Translations under genes and position numbers: made by a program
The notes under the pieces: generated by a model
Seen by the model: only the letters and a program-made list of their open reading frames with translations
Databases searched by the model: none
Told to the model about the DNA's origin: nothing
Assembly: GCA_030141605.1 (NCBI GenBank)
Contig: JAQGDQ010000030.1
Location: forward strand, 713,171-777,170
DNA length: 64,000 nucleotides
Source: Tubiluchus corallicola
Lineage: Eukaryota; Priapulida; Priapulimorpha; Priapulimorphida; Tubiluchidae
Direction: 5' to 3'
Shown here: positions 47,340 to 59,416 of the stretch, in pieces
How the letters are laid out: each line of letters starts with the position of its first letter
How positions within the stretch are numbered: position 1 is the first letter of the stretch

Positions 47340-50300
47340 TTACGTTAGGTAGTGCCGACGTCGCCCTTGAATCCTGTTTCCGCGCCTCATGCCACCTCCT
47401 TGGACCAGCTTCCCATCTATGACCGTAACCCTCTTGTTGCTTGCTGACTGTTCGACTGGAAAGACACATCAACATTAATACGCAAACATGTTTAAAAAGT
47501 CTTCAGCTAAATTGCCTAACATTATAGCATACTTCAAAGTCGAAGCAGAGAACATAAATCAAAAGTTTAATGTAAACAAACATTTTACAAGAAAACGACT
47601 AGCTAGCATTTTACATGAAGGCTTGGCTTCTTTTCTCTAGTTCTTGTGAAAAGCTTAATTATAATATGATGCCTCAGAAATTTGCCTAATTACAAATTGT
47701 AATCGCTTCACACAATGTATTGAATTTCCACATTTTCTATCTAGACAAACCTGTTTAAGCAATTAAAGAATTAGAATTCTAAGAATTAAAGATTTGTGTA
47801 TTTAGTAGTTAAATATAAACTAAATTTTTGTACATTTGATGTATTGTTCGTTTATTGGATAATGTCAGTCGAAAATATTTCCTTAGAATTTTATGATCTC
47901 CTACTTACGCCTTCTTTTACTTCCGGTACCTATATGGGCAGGAATTTGTTGACCTGCGAGTTCGATATTTGTTATTTCATGTTCTGCCGTCCATTGCAAA
48001 ACTGGAATGGCACCAAAAAAACGAAAATTAAATAAGAATTTATTTATAAATTACACGATTTGAGCAATTAATTAATTAATTTTGTATAAATTAGTTTCCA
48101 ACAAAATAAGCAATTGCTATGCTTTATAATTTATTATGGCGACGGAACACAGCCATACGGTAGTTTTATCTGTGGTTTATTAGTGATACAGAAATTTTAC
48201 GTTAATTACCAAACCAGAACACCCTTCCCCATAACAGCATTCAGTGCAAGTGTAATGATAAATAAAATTATTAAAGTTTGTAAGTAAACAAATGATTACT
48301 GAATAATTTGAAAAACGTAATACAAAGTGCGGTGTAAAGTTTTAAAGAAACCATACTTAATTAATTAAGAGACAACACATTTAATTAACCGCAAGAAATA
48401 ATTTCAATATTAAAGTCGAATTATTTAATTTCATTTTATATTACTACCTACTTCTCAGCCAGCATAGCTTTAAATCCTGAAATTAAAAAAACAGATATCT
48501 TAATTCCGGTACAAGTTGTAAGTTATATAGGGTCTAATTTTTATGACGTGACAAGTAACAAAAAAAAGCTGCAGTTATGACAGATATTGAGTTTTCATGA
48601 TGATGGTATGAGATTGGAAAGAGATTATGAACATCTTCAGCGTGTTGTGCCCATTCCCATGCTATTTCATAAAATAATAATAAAACAGATATATGCAAAT
48701 ATTTTAATTACTATATTTGCTGACTAATTTTATTAAGCAGAAGCTAAGATCAAATAATAAAACAATGAGAAAAGTTCAATTAAACAAAATATGGTTAACA
48801 TGGTTAACAAATGAATACGGTTGTTCATTCTTAGCAAGTGCACAAAATATGTCATACGCATTAGAAATTACTGACGTTATTTTAATATTACAAAATTCAA
48901 CTATTTATTAAATTCACTGCATACCCTTTTTGACAAAATTTTGGCGAATCTTTTATCAAAACAGCGAGATTCTCGAGAGACTTGAACAGATTTTTTTCCA
49001 GTTTTGATGCATTTGTGGAAACTGTCTACAACTCATCTTGGTACTGTACCCATAGGCCTGTAAATTACTATCGTACGTATTTTATATATATCAAACATGT
49101 CAAACTATGCCAGAAATTGCAGCTGAAATTTAATTTTGTTTTATAAACATACACTAGAGGTACAGTAAAAGCAGTTAAGAGTTATCGAAAATACGAGGCA
49201 AAACGAACGGTTTGCCCAAGTGATAAAGCGATATTATTTAACTATTAATTAGGTAATTAAGTATTAAAAGCTTCGTAAATGTTAAGCTGTAACTGAGCAT
49301 GCATGTCGGGCGATGCAGAAGAAATGTGTCGCAATTTAGACTATAATAATATTAGAAGCAAGTGAAAATTTCACAGTGTGATATTACAACGCATTAAAAA
49401 TAGGCTGAGACAATTAAAAGTTTACAGCTATAGTGGTTTTTTAGTTATTAATATGTCGGAATAATGTCAGTTGATTATCAATCGAAAAAATCCATTTTTT
49501 GCTTTGACATACAGGCACTCAATACATAGTAGCAAAACAATAAGAAATCAACCAGTTTACATCATAGAAATCATCCCAGAAAATAAATCACTGATAAAAA
49601 TTTGTTAAAAAAGGGACTTAATTATTGTGATTACAATGTCTAGAATTTCTTAAAGAGAAAGTGTAAGACGGCTGCACACTGCCAAGAGCCGTTTGATGCA
49701 GAGGAACAAAAAGCAAAAAGCAAATAGCGACGAGAACAATCACATTTTTAAAAATTATTTGAAAGCTTCAAAGCAAAAAAGTTCGAAAAAAGCATCAAAT
49801 CATAGTTGACCAGCTTCCATATAATAAAATCATACAGTTGCTTGCTAACGTGGCAAAAATTCTGCCATTTTTGCAAAGCCGTGTGCATTACCAATTCTTA
49901 ATGAAGTGAAGTATAGTCAGTCAACATTTGAAAGCATTTTTATCTTTGTTTTCTAACTTAGGTCAATAACCTAAAGTACGTCATAGTATGTCATTGCACA
50001 TACCGCACAAATTTGAGTTTTATGCAAGCATTTACTTTCAAAATTACCGTTCTCATATCAAAACGTTACTTCTCAAATGTCATATTATTATGATTATATT
50101 ATATCATTTAATTTTGTTTTTGCTTTACTTGTAATTTTATCCCTTATAATATAGATAACCTTTGCATTATTTTTCTTTATTGTGCTAAAATGAACTTCAT
50201 TGAAAGAATCTCTAAAATTCGTAGTGTTATAAATGAACTTTAATCCAGCCATGTACAAAATGTATTAAATTTGTAAATAGGGGCGACTGACTTAGTTGAC

Positions 50301-50693
50301 CGTATAGTCTTTCGCTACCCTTTCTCCATACAATTAAACTTTCTTTTTAATACCAGTTGGGTTACTAACGAATATCTATTAGTTTGTTAATTGTCAAAAT
50401 TATTACTATGTCTATCATGTACTGTAAAACGTAAAGGAGATAAATAAACAATCTTAATCTTAAAGCTGCATATCAGAATTAAGCGCTTGTGTCCGCCATA
50501 TTGCACCTACCAAAATTATTTTTTCACTGTAAATAATAAAATACAAAGTGTACTCACGTTTACTCAAGTTGTCCACGTTTACACTCAAATATTGGCGATC
50601 ACAACCTCGAACGTTTTGATAGCACTCGCAAACTGATGATTTCATTGGCGTGTTATAACCTTTTATAGTGGGCATGGCTTCAAACCGGTCCAT
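47340..50693 (-). CDS. Three-exon gene for a 114-aa protein, unrecognised
   Basis: Exons 50693-50558, 48001-47909 and 47455-47340 (TAA at 47342-47340). The donors are GTGAGT and GTAAGT, and the acceptors are pyrimidine-rich (TTTTTTTGGTGCCATTCCAG before exon 2; GTGTCTTTCCAG before exon 3). Both introns are phase 1, and in exon 2 that is the only open phase. The product starts MDRFEAMPTIKGYNT and has a Cys-containing stretch (VCECYQNVRGCD, residues 21-32). A central part follows (LLQWTAEHEITNIELAG, from residue 46), and the C-terminus is basic (GTGSKRR, MRRGNRIQGRRRHYLT). There is no signal peptide or membrane segment, so a soluble, possibly nuclear protein is inferred from the basic tail alone. 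I recognise no family. Exon 3 is also open in another frame up to a GTAAGT at 47283, which may mean an alternative isoform or a 3' UTR intron. Confidence 0.6.
50280..50463 (+). mobile_element. Non-LTR retrotransposon 3' end, copy 2
   Basis: GGGGCGACTG ... GTATAGTCTTTCGC followed by an AT-rich part and a tail of two AATCTT units at 50451-50462. It corresponds piece by piece to 33456-33590. It lies just downstream of exon 1 of the three-exon minus-strand gene, in its first intron. Confidence 0.55.
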
Positions 50694-50961
50694 TTCAAAC
50701 AAACAAACAACTTGGCGTCGTTACCCATATCTGTTCTGGTTCCTTGCAAAATTTGTGTAAAGAGTGTTATGTACAGTTTGTTTATGCTCGGTATACCTGT
50801 ATAGTAAGCGTGGGACGAGTCATTCAGTACCCAAAGTATTAAGCAACAACCAACTGTAATAACATAACTATAATAAACTGTATCATGTTTTTTGTACATT
50901 ATCATGGTGTTCGTTATTCGTTCTGCCTTTCCTCATTTCTTCTTTCCTGTCTCTGCCTTTT

Positions 50962-50966
<5 letters not shown>

Positions 50967-51025
<59 letters not shown>
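50967..51025. repeat. CT dinucleotide microsatellite
   Basis: About 29 uninterrupted TC units, with a short degenerate continuation. Confidence 0.97.
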
Positions 51026-51026
<1 letters not shown>

Positions 51027-52302
51027 ACTCTCTTTCTAACGGCATTTACATTGTATTAAACATATTCTCATATATATATAACTTAGAACCTAACGAATGA
51101 GACACAATGCACGACAACGATCATATATACTAGATATAGTTACAGATTATAATCCATCACGACATACATACATACATAATAAAAGATGACGAACATATAT
51201 TAATACATAGTAACAAAATCTACACGCATTATACACATTGAAAAACAACGAGTACAATTATAATAAACATAATTACCAATTCTAATGCAATTACATATAA
51301 TCATAATTAAAAACAAAACAGCATATAGAAAACACGACGTGAGCGTACAATTTCATCACCAACAGACTATTTATATACGGGCGAAAGACGATACCATTTT
51401 TCACCAGTGAAACACTAGTAAATACTACAATGTGTAAAGATACAAAGAATTTTTATATTTAATTTTAAAAGCGGCTTAATTATGATCAGTATATTTTATA
51501 TGCCAGACTAATTATTGCAGTGTAATTGTAAATACTGTATAATTGTTTTTATTTTAAATAATTTGTTTAGACCGGTAAGTATGTATTTTTTTGATAAACC
51601 CTTAAAGGTTTTCATTAGGGCACTAGGAAAACATTTTTAAACCCTTTAGAAACACTTCTTTTCAATATTGTACTTTTTTGCGGAGAATAGTGCAACCCTT
51701 TCTCAGTGTCCAACTTAGAACCTACAGATAACATATACAGAGAAAAAGGTGTTACGTAGCACAGCATCTTTGGGACACAGCATAAAAATATTAGAACTAT
51801 TTCAGGGTCACTAGGAACTTAACTACTAATTAACTACTTTTCTTTCAAGTTGGTCTTCTCTTATTGGGTCAAGTTGCTTAACTGTAGACTGTTTTTTCAG
51901 GTTGTAAAAAATTACGTACTGTTTAAGATCTACACCTGGAAAACAATTTTTTTCTGTGTGAATATGCAAGTTGTTAATTCACTCACAGTGCCCTGTAAAT
52001 TTTATAAACAGAGCATTACAAACTATTTTCAGATTAGATTTAGATTTATTTATTTTAATAGGATAGTTACATGAGTAATATAAATTAAAAATACTGGTTA
52101 GTAACTAATTAATTATCTACTAGCATAAACTAGTCTAATATGGGAATGGAAAAACGCATTTGATTAACATGTAAAAAAAATTTCGCTGCAATAATATTAT
52201 TAGAAACAGACCTAATTGCATAGATTCGTTTATGTTTTCGACGGCTGGAAGGCCTCTATTACTGTAATCAGAAAAAAACGAAAAAGTTATTTTAAATTTC
52301 TC

Positions 52303-52456
52303 TTAGTGGCAAAAATATTGCTGTAAATATACGCAAAACGAAGTTGCCAATAGCTGCAGATGCCCAAACAACATGACGCCCTTGAGCGTCAGAGGTTCGA
52401 AGTATTGTTCTATATGGAAGCTAGCAATTTCTCTAAACCCAAGCGCTTCATTTAAT
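52303..52456 (-). CDS. Candidate orphan exon, unrecognised
   Basis: After a CAAAACCACAG acceptor on the minus strand, a phase-2 frame reads 50 residues of ordinary protein composition (LNEALGFREIASFHIEQYFE near its start) to a TAA. A weak GTATAT donor also lies within it. The polypyrimidine tract is poor and no partner exon was found. Confidence 0.22.
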
Positions 52457-52676
52457 CTGTGGTTTTGATATATGCATATATAGGCATTTGTTGAATTCTC
52501 GATTTTCTAAACAGAAGAAATAATTGTGTTTCAAATAAATTAATTCAGTTTTCAGAATTGGCAAGACAAAAACCAAAAAAAGATTTTCGGAGATGCAGCT
52601 GTTTTGGCAAGATATGAATTGGCAGATGTGTGAACTGTAACATATATGATAGAGTTTTAGTTAGTACCAAACTTAA

Positions 52677-52920
52677 GTGGCAAAACCAATTCGTCCAGCT
52701 TTGACAGTGATAGAATCTTACGCGTACTTTACTTGTTGGATTGGAGCTGTTTCGTACTCTTGCTATGAATGTTACATGACGGCTTATCGAAACAAATGAA
52801 TTTGACGAAACTGACTTTAGCCCTGGTTGGGCCATTCTAGGCTATCGTAAAAAAGACATCTCAAATTATGAATGGAGCTTTTGGACTGGGTGGTTCTGTC
52901 AAATGTTATTATGGTATTGC
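52677..52920 (+). pseudogene. HHAT-like relic, 5' fragment
   Basis: About 244 bases align with the first 240 bases or so of copy 1, including LYSCYECY-, GWAILG- and KKDISN-encoding sequence. The start codon is GTG instead of ATG (52677), a stop and a one-base shift occur around 52797, and similarity ends abruptly at about 52920. The downstream 1.1 kb to copy 2 shows no further HHAT sequence. It is a dead partial duplicate, closer to copy 1 than to copy 2. Confidence 0.85.
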
Positions 52921-54033
52921 AAGATCGCAACTACCATTCACATTTTTTTCGCTCTTCCACGAAATTATTTTACCTGTGCATTAATAATAGTTTTGTTAGT
53001 GAAAGCATGTCATCAATTGCACGCCTGTTGGATGCTTTTTCAGTTTATGTTTTCACACAGAACAGTATTTTGCGCCCAATCTTAGGTTTTGGACTTGTTC
53101 AGATTTGCAGTTTGACCAGTTGTAATTTATATCAGGTGGCGCCAAAAATGTGTCAAGGTTTTGGTCAATATATATTATGTATAAGAAGAAAATAATGGAA
53201 TCGCAACACTGATGTTACAACACTGGCGTTGCAGACGTTTACGTATGAACACTGCAAATTTTAGGTCATTCTTCTAGATTTTGTCCAAAGATACAAAAGG
53301 TTCAAGTCAAGAAGCCAAAAAAATTAAATATCGGAAAAAATTTGTGTCAGTACTGTGAAAATTTACTGTAAGCGCTCTATGACAGTTTATGTATCCATCA
53401 TTTTCTTAGCAAACCAGATGAAGGGCTCTATTTCCAATAGCTGACACAATTTTTTACAATGTATTTGGTTCAAGCACTCAACAATTTTTGCCTTGAATTC
53501 TTTTGCATCAAACGACGCTCAGTTTAGCATAAGAAATAGCATGATCTCGGAATTTAGCAAATGTAAGTTTTTTAGCTATTTTATTTTGGCGAGTAATTAA
53601 AGGTTGTAATGTTGTCTGGGAGGCGGTTCCTCAAGCCTGCTATGCGTAAGGCAAAGATAAATTAGGGCATATGGCATACAACTCAGACAGCGTTCTGCTA
53701 CAACACATTGTTTCTTACAGCTCCTACATGCATTGTTTAACTTCAGGCTTTCTAATATTGTTCTGATTTTCTACTCAAGGAAATCAGCCTTATTATGGGG
53801 TGATAAGCGTATTCGAAGAGACAATCGACTTAGTTTAGAGTAGAATAGGATAGAACGTTTAAATGATGCAAACAGCAAAACGTTTTTTTTTAGAAAACTG
53901 CTTGCACATCGTTATATTGATTACGAAAACGCTGATGCTTAGTGACTAAGCCTGCTTACTGTGCGTGATTTAACTGAATAAAAATGTCATCTGAATAGAA
54001 AATTAACCTAAATAATGACAAAGCTATGAAATA

Positions 54034-55566
54034 ATGACAATTCAGCCTGCACTGCCTGTTATTGAAACGTATTCGTACCTTGTCGTCTGGTCTGGGATAG
54101 GTCTGTATTCTTGTTATGAAGCAAACGTTTTGGCGTATGAGAACAGACAGAATTTCAGCCTCAACATCTTCGAAGATGGTTGGGCTATTCTAGGCCACCA
54201 CAAGAAGGACATTTCAGATTTTGAATGGTCTTTTTGGCCAAAGTGGTTCTGGATATTGTTACCATGGTGCTGCAGTCATATAGTCATTGGTCGATTTGTG
54301 GACATGTACTTTTTTGATAAAAGGCACTATTTTTACTTACTTCACTCTCTTGCTGCTTTATGTTCAGTGATTCCAGTGTTGGCTGTTATGTACCTGTTCA
54401 GTCAATGTTGCATTATGTATTTTATCTCACTGTTCCGGAAACCACTGTTTTGTTGGATCGGTAGCTTAACGTTACTGGCAGCTTTAAACACGCCGAAGAT
54501 AGATCAGCTACAAAAATTTTACTTCCAACTTGACGGTAAAGATCTCGTTTTACTCTTGATATCGACAAATATGTTGAATATTAGATACACGAGTGCTGCC
54601 TTGGAATTTTCACATAAACCTCTCACTGAGGAGCCATCAAAATGGCGAGATTTAGTTAATTTTTTGGCATATTGCTTTTACCTGCCACTTTATTTAACCG
54701 GACCTCTGCTTAGATATGACTTGTTTGAAGACCAAATTAAGAAACCAAATGTTTGGTCAACAAGGAAACTGCTATACGTGCTGCGTGAGTTTACTCGGAT
54801 CTTTTTCTGGGCCCTTGTGATAGAGTTTGCTATGCACTTCTGTTATTTCAGTGCACTGTCAATTTACCTCCCTTTAAAAAGCAATATTGGGAGATGGCAG
54901 CTAGCGGGACTTGGGTATTCACATGGGGTATTTTTCCATATGAAATACATCGTTATGTTTGGCATACCTGCTACTATTGCTTTAATGGACGGCTTAGATC
55001 CACCATTTCAGCCAAAATGCACTAGTAGGATCCATTTGTACTCTGATATGTGGAGGTATTTTGACCGTGGCTTCTACAGTTTCTTGAAAAAGTACATATA
55101 TATACCAATTTCCAGTAGTTCTACAAGTGTGACTAGTAAATTTCTGGGTTCTGCTGCTTGCTTTTTGTACATGTATTTCTGGCACGGAATGTATAGCAAT
55201 TATACCACGTGGTGTACTTTGAATTTTATTGGTGTTTCCATGGAAAATATAGCTGCGCTTATTGTTTCTAAGCCACCTTTCAGAGTCTGGAAAGACCAAC
55301 ACATATCTCCAACTCAGAATCGTAGGCTGCAAGCAGCTATAGCTGCTGTTCTATGTCCAGCGTGCGTATTGTCAAATTTATACTTTTTCACGGACAGCGA
55401 AACTGGTAGTATATTTTTGGACAAGTTGGTATTGCACGGTACACCACAATCCTATGCAATGTTGTGGTTTTCATTTTATTGTCTCAGCCAGGCTTCAATG
55501 GAAGCAAAGCGATGGGAGGAAAGAGTCTGCTGGTGGGATCGTGAAAAGAAGCTGAAAAATTCTTAA
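54034..55566 (+). CDS. HHAT: Hedgehog acyltransferase-like MBOAT enzyme, copy 2 (intronless)
   Basis: A 510-residue uninterrupted frame colinear with copy 1 from LPVIETYSY to the shared C-terminus (WEERVCWWDREKKLKNS). It keeps Asp344 in YFDRGFYSFL and His384 in FWHGMYSNY, 40 residues apart as in human HHAT, and Cys329 in QPKC, 15 residues before the Asp. The protein has many membrane-spanning hydrophobic stretches. By eye most core positions match copy 1 and divergence is highest in the N-terminal loop and around residues 155-185. The many synonymous differences with a preserved frame suggest selection. The N-terminus is slightly shorter (MTIQPALPVIE against MAKPTRPSLPAIE). Acyltransferase activity is inferred. 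The substrate could be Hedgehog or another secreted protein. Confidence 0.93.
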   Translation: MTIQPALPVIETYSYLVVWSGIGLYSCYEANVLAYENRQNFSLNIFEDGWAILGHHKKDISDFEWSFWPKWFWILLPWCCSHIVIGRFVDMYFFDKRHYFYLLHSLAALCSVIPVLAVMYLFSQCCIMYFISLFRKPLFCWIGSLTLLAALNTPKIDQLQKFYFQLDGKDLVLLLISTNMLNIRYTSAALEFSHKPLTEEPSKWRDLVNFLAYCFYLPLYLTGPLLRYDLFEDQIKKPNVWSTRKLLYVLREFTRIFFWALVIEFAMHFCYFSALSIYLPLKSNIGRWQLAGLGYSHGVFFHMKYIVMFGIPATIALMDGLDPPFQPKCTSRIHLYSDMWRYFDRGFYSFLKKYIYIPISSSSTSVTSKFLGSAACFLYMYFWHGMYSNYTTWCTLNFIGVSMENIAALIVSKPPFRVWKDQHISPTQNRRLQAAIAAVLCPACVLSNLYFFTDSETGSIFLDKLVLHGTPQSYAMLWFSFYCLSQASMEAKRWEERVCWWDREKKLKNS

Positions 55567-58500
55567 GGGACGTGTATTTCGTTCTTGTTATATGATAGAC
55601 TTTTCAGAACATATAAACTTTATAAACATTTCTTAACTTCATTTGATATTATTTTCACAGGAGCGTTTACAGCGAGTTTTACAGTAGTTTTAATGGAGCT
55701 TTTTTAATTTTGAAAATAGTAAATGATTGTTTAAAGTTAAAGTTTGACTTCACTTGTTTTTGGGAGTGTTCGAGCTACCTACTAATGTGTGTGATACGTA
55801 GTGCTCAGATGTCATTTAAGACGACTGATTATGAAAACTGTTTGCGACAGTTCTGTAAGTTTTGACAGTCATGCATAGTTCTTGTAGTAAGTCTACTAGC
55901 AACTGTCTGACAAAATAGGGAATAATTAACAGCGCAGTACGCACCGAGGATAAATTGTGCTAATATTCCCCAAACAATTATGCTGCTAATATAATTCACC
56001 CTTTCGTTGTTAATTATAACTGATTTTATAACTAGAGGTAACGTTTTTTTTGGGGGGGGGGTGTCATTTGCAATATTTCCCGTAGACATTTTTATCATTT
56101 GAGGGAAGAGAACTTCTCAGTAAGACACTCCTGCCGCTCATGAAAGCTTCTAACTGTGTCTCTATAAACTACCCAGGTAATTTAAGTTTTAAGACAAATC
56201 CGAAACTTTGACGACCCTAAAAATCGTGAGATTCTAATCTTCAAGCTTTTTAATGCGTGCCCGAATACTGTACTGATATTTTACCTCAAAACTCACCGAA
56301 CTTACAGTTGGTGTTCGAGTGGTGCACAAAGAAAAATTTTAGTTGCACTTTTTCTTTAATCGACTTTATTTAAGCAAAAGACACATTTTTCAGGCAAGAG
56401 ATATGTTTCCTGAGAATTTGACAAGCTAACCAACCCTGCGTGCATTTCAGCCATTCCTCAATCTTTAAAAGGAACACTAGAAATCTTGTTTTCCACATGT
56501 AGTTATTTATAGGAATAGTGTTAACAGGTGACATTTTTACTAGTAACGTTATGATTATAGAAATACGGTATAGCAGTATAATATTTACACTAGTGCATCA
56601 TAGTGGATCTATTATATAATTGAATTATAAAAAAAACAAGGAAACCATAATGGTAACTGTTATAATTGAATTTATTATGGTTCGTCATTGGTTAGCGAAA
56701 CTTGAGCAACAAGAAATAAACAAGGAGTGGGTGACCAGGAAGTGGCGAACAATCCGCAGAAGAAATAAGTGAGTGACGAACAGTGGAGGAGTTAGAATTG
56801 ACGTCTAACATAATGTCAATCATTTTCGTTGACTGCCCAATCAGCGCGCAAGTTATTTCACACACTACTGCAGCAGGTATGTTCGGGACATTTAGCTACA
56901 GTTCCGTCTAACACTGTCATGAAAAATGCTCAATTTTTCATTAGTTAGCGGGAAAAATATTGACTTGGTTCTAGATTATAATATTGTCAACTGATATTGC
57001 AAGTGAATTAGTAGAAATATATAGTCTAGTTTCGTTTATATGAAGAAATGCACAACGCTTACGTCTATGAGTTGCTGTTTGAACCATTTTGCAATCAAGA
57101 AAATACGCAGTTTAATTTAGTTTATGGCTTTGCAAGTTAGATAAAAGAACTATCTGATTAACTTTAAATAAGGTCAAAACAAAATGTTTTCTTTTCTTCC
57201 CAGTTTTTATAAACCTCAATGAGATCTTAACAGTCAAAATTAATTCAAATGTGGTCAAAACTTACATTATACATCAATGTAATATTAGCTAATTTTACGC
57301 TATCTTTCCGGTTATAATCAAGGTTAAAAGATACCATTGGCACTTGTGTGACTCGGGCATTCAATATAAGATTCGTCTATGGAATGGAACAGTCAAATTT
57401 ATTCTATATCCGTAGCCTGACAAACGGAAAAATACAAAAAACTTAATAAATCTTGCAGAGCACATGATCACTTAATATAGAAAAATGCATCGCAGGCTTG
57501 AATTTCGTATGTTTAAAGGTAAGAGATTCTTAATATTTTTGTTGCTAATTTATTGTAAAGCAAGGCAAACTTGCTTAGTTTCTTTATTATACTTATGTCT
57601 CTGTATTTTGTAGTGGTTTGAAACCTCGTCTCTACATTCTGTTTAAATTGAAAAGTCATTTTTTGGCTACTTAAACTGTTAATTTCGTTTAAAAATAGCT
57701 GCTGCGCTGCATATTTGTGTTTATGAAAATGCACAATCAGTTTGCCTGCGGATTAAACATTAATTGTGACTGCCATGTTGGACACAGATTTGCAAATTTC
57801 CTTTAGACACATGTGCATGTTGGATACATAGGTCCTGTGTCTAAAACACCTGTAACCTACTTAAAGGTCTGTTACATCAATTCACCTAACATACTACATT
57901 TTAGAGGAAGGCCTTGTTTTTGAGCACTGGTTTGCTGCTTTTTTTAGTTATGAAAGTACAAAGTGGTACATGATCACGTATTGTCTAGTAATAAATGATA
58001 CATACTTTTATTACTTCAATAATAGACTTTGTGTGCGGCAGAAACTGCTGTAAAAACATTGGTATTGTTATATTATGCAAAGCATGACCTGCCATTCAAA
58101 GACAAAGACTGGCATTACAAGTTTCGAGATTTACACATACTGCTTCTTCACTCAATCAATGTGAAAATGAGTTAATATCAATAATAAATTCTAATTACTG
58201 AAGCAACAAAGTGACTCAGTTTGTCTTGCAGGATTATTAATAATAAATTCATCATGTCCATTACCATCATCATTTACTTTGTGGTCTGTTACCACAATCA
58301 TCATCATTAGTTTTTCTTAGATTAGTAACACCCAATAAGATTTGCTGTAAATTGGGCATATAGGTTGATTTTGGTCGTTTCAAGCTGTTCTAAACTTTCA
58401 TGCATTTACTTGGTATATCCATGTATGGCACACTATCGTGCAGTGGCGGCTCATGTATATGTACTGTGGTACTGCAGCACCTCCTGTTTTCACATTACTA

Positions 58501-59270
58501 TCGATTCGATAATATTCAATATAATAATCTTTTTCCTTTAGTTCTTTCTTTACACTTGTGCAGAACCGGAGCACGTGAGGGAAGTACAATTTGATTCACA
58601 GCCCAGTACAGTGGTGTTTGGCTGCTAAAAGATAAAATATCAGGGCCATGCATAGCTCAGGTTGCCATAAACTAATGTGAAAATGTCAGTTAGCTGTTCT
58701 TTAATGTTTGTATTGACTTATCAACAGCCTTTGTCGTTACTTGTGATGAATGGAAATGATTTTGTTTGTCATGCCTTGATCAAAATGCGAGTTGCTGTTC
58801 GTCACTGAAGCTACATCTGATGGGGATTCTAAAACGTAAATTGGGCAATGAGAAATACACTGAACATGTTTAAATGGCCCGTATTACCCTTAGGAGAGTC
58901 GAATTCTTTTGTCTAAAAGAATGTATGAGCTGATTTGGTGTCCCTATCCAAAACACGTACGTGCCCAAGTCTATAACACGTTCAGTTTAAATAATTTTGT
59001 TACCCTGTTTACTAAATAGCTTTATCTCAGTGTGATTGGTTATCAGTCTCAAGATTCCGGAGGTCTATTATAAATTAGGAACCGTTTATCCACTATCACA
59101 TGTGATTAAAGCCAAGTAGCAAAAATTTTTGGCAGTTCAGTTCGCCCAGGTATTCCTCTCTAAGCTGCCGAGTTAAGCAGACGCTTTCAAGTCATAAAAC
59201 GATGGTCTAGTGGTTACAGTGTATTTTTGCAATAAAAGAACTGACAACTTCTGTTGACATGGCTGTAATG

Positions 59271-59416
59271 TTGATGATGCATACCTGTTACTGGTGTTAC
59301 CTGTTGCTAATGATACTTACCAGTTGTTTAATTAGGATACTTATCTGTTGCTGACGATATTTACCTGGTGTTGATGATACTTACGTGATACATGTTGGTA
59401 CTTACCTGCTGTCATA
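59271..59416. repeat. Degenerate minisatellite with ACTTACCTG units
   Basis: About six imperfect units of 20-26 bases resembling ACTTACCTGTTGCTGATGAT. The complement of each unit carries a CAGGTAAGT donor-like sequence. Confidence 0.75.

Larger units (their letters stand above)
50694..52676. other. Interval with CT microsatellite and one weak exon
   Basis: Apart from the CT array at 50967-51025 and a candidate minus-strand exon at 52303-52456, this is AT-rich sequence without supportable genes. The segment 51.05-51.35 kb resembles simple AT-rich mobile-element sequence. Confidence 0.4.

Noticed and set aside
48999-49063. Short plus-strand frame after a strong TTTTTTTCCAG acceptor (ends GTVPIGL)
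   Set aside because: Only 18 codons, no partner exon; kept only as a note.
52872-53195. Plus-strand frames over the HHAT 5' relic
   Set aside because: Out-of-frame readings of a pseudogene fragment joined to unrelated sequence.
54994-55332. Minus-strand frame of 112 codons
   Set aside because: Shadow of HHAT-like copy 2 on the other strand.
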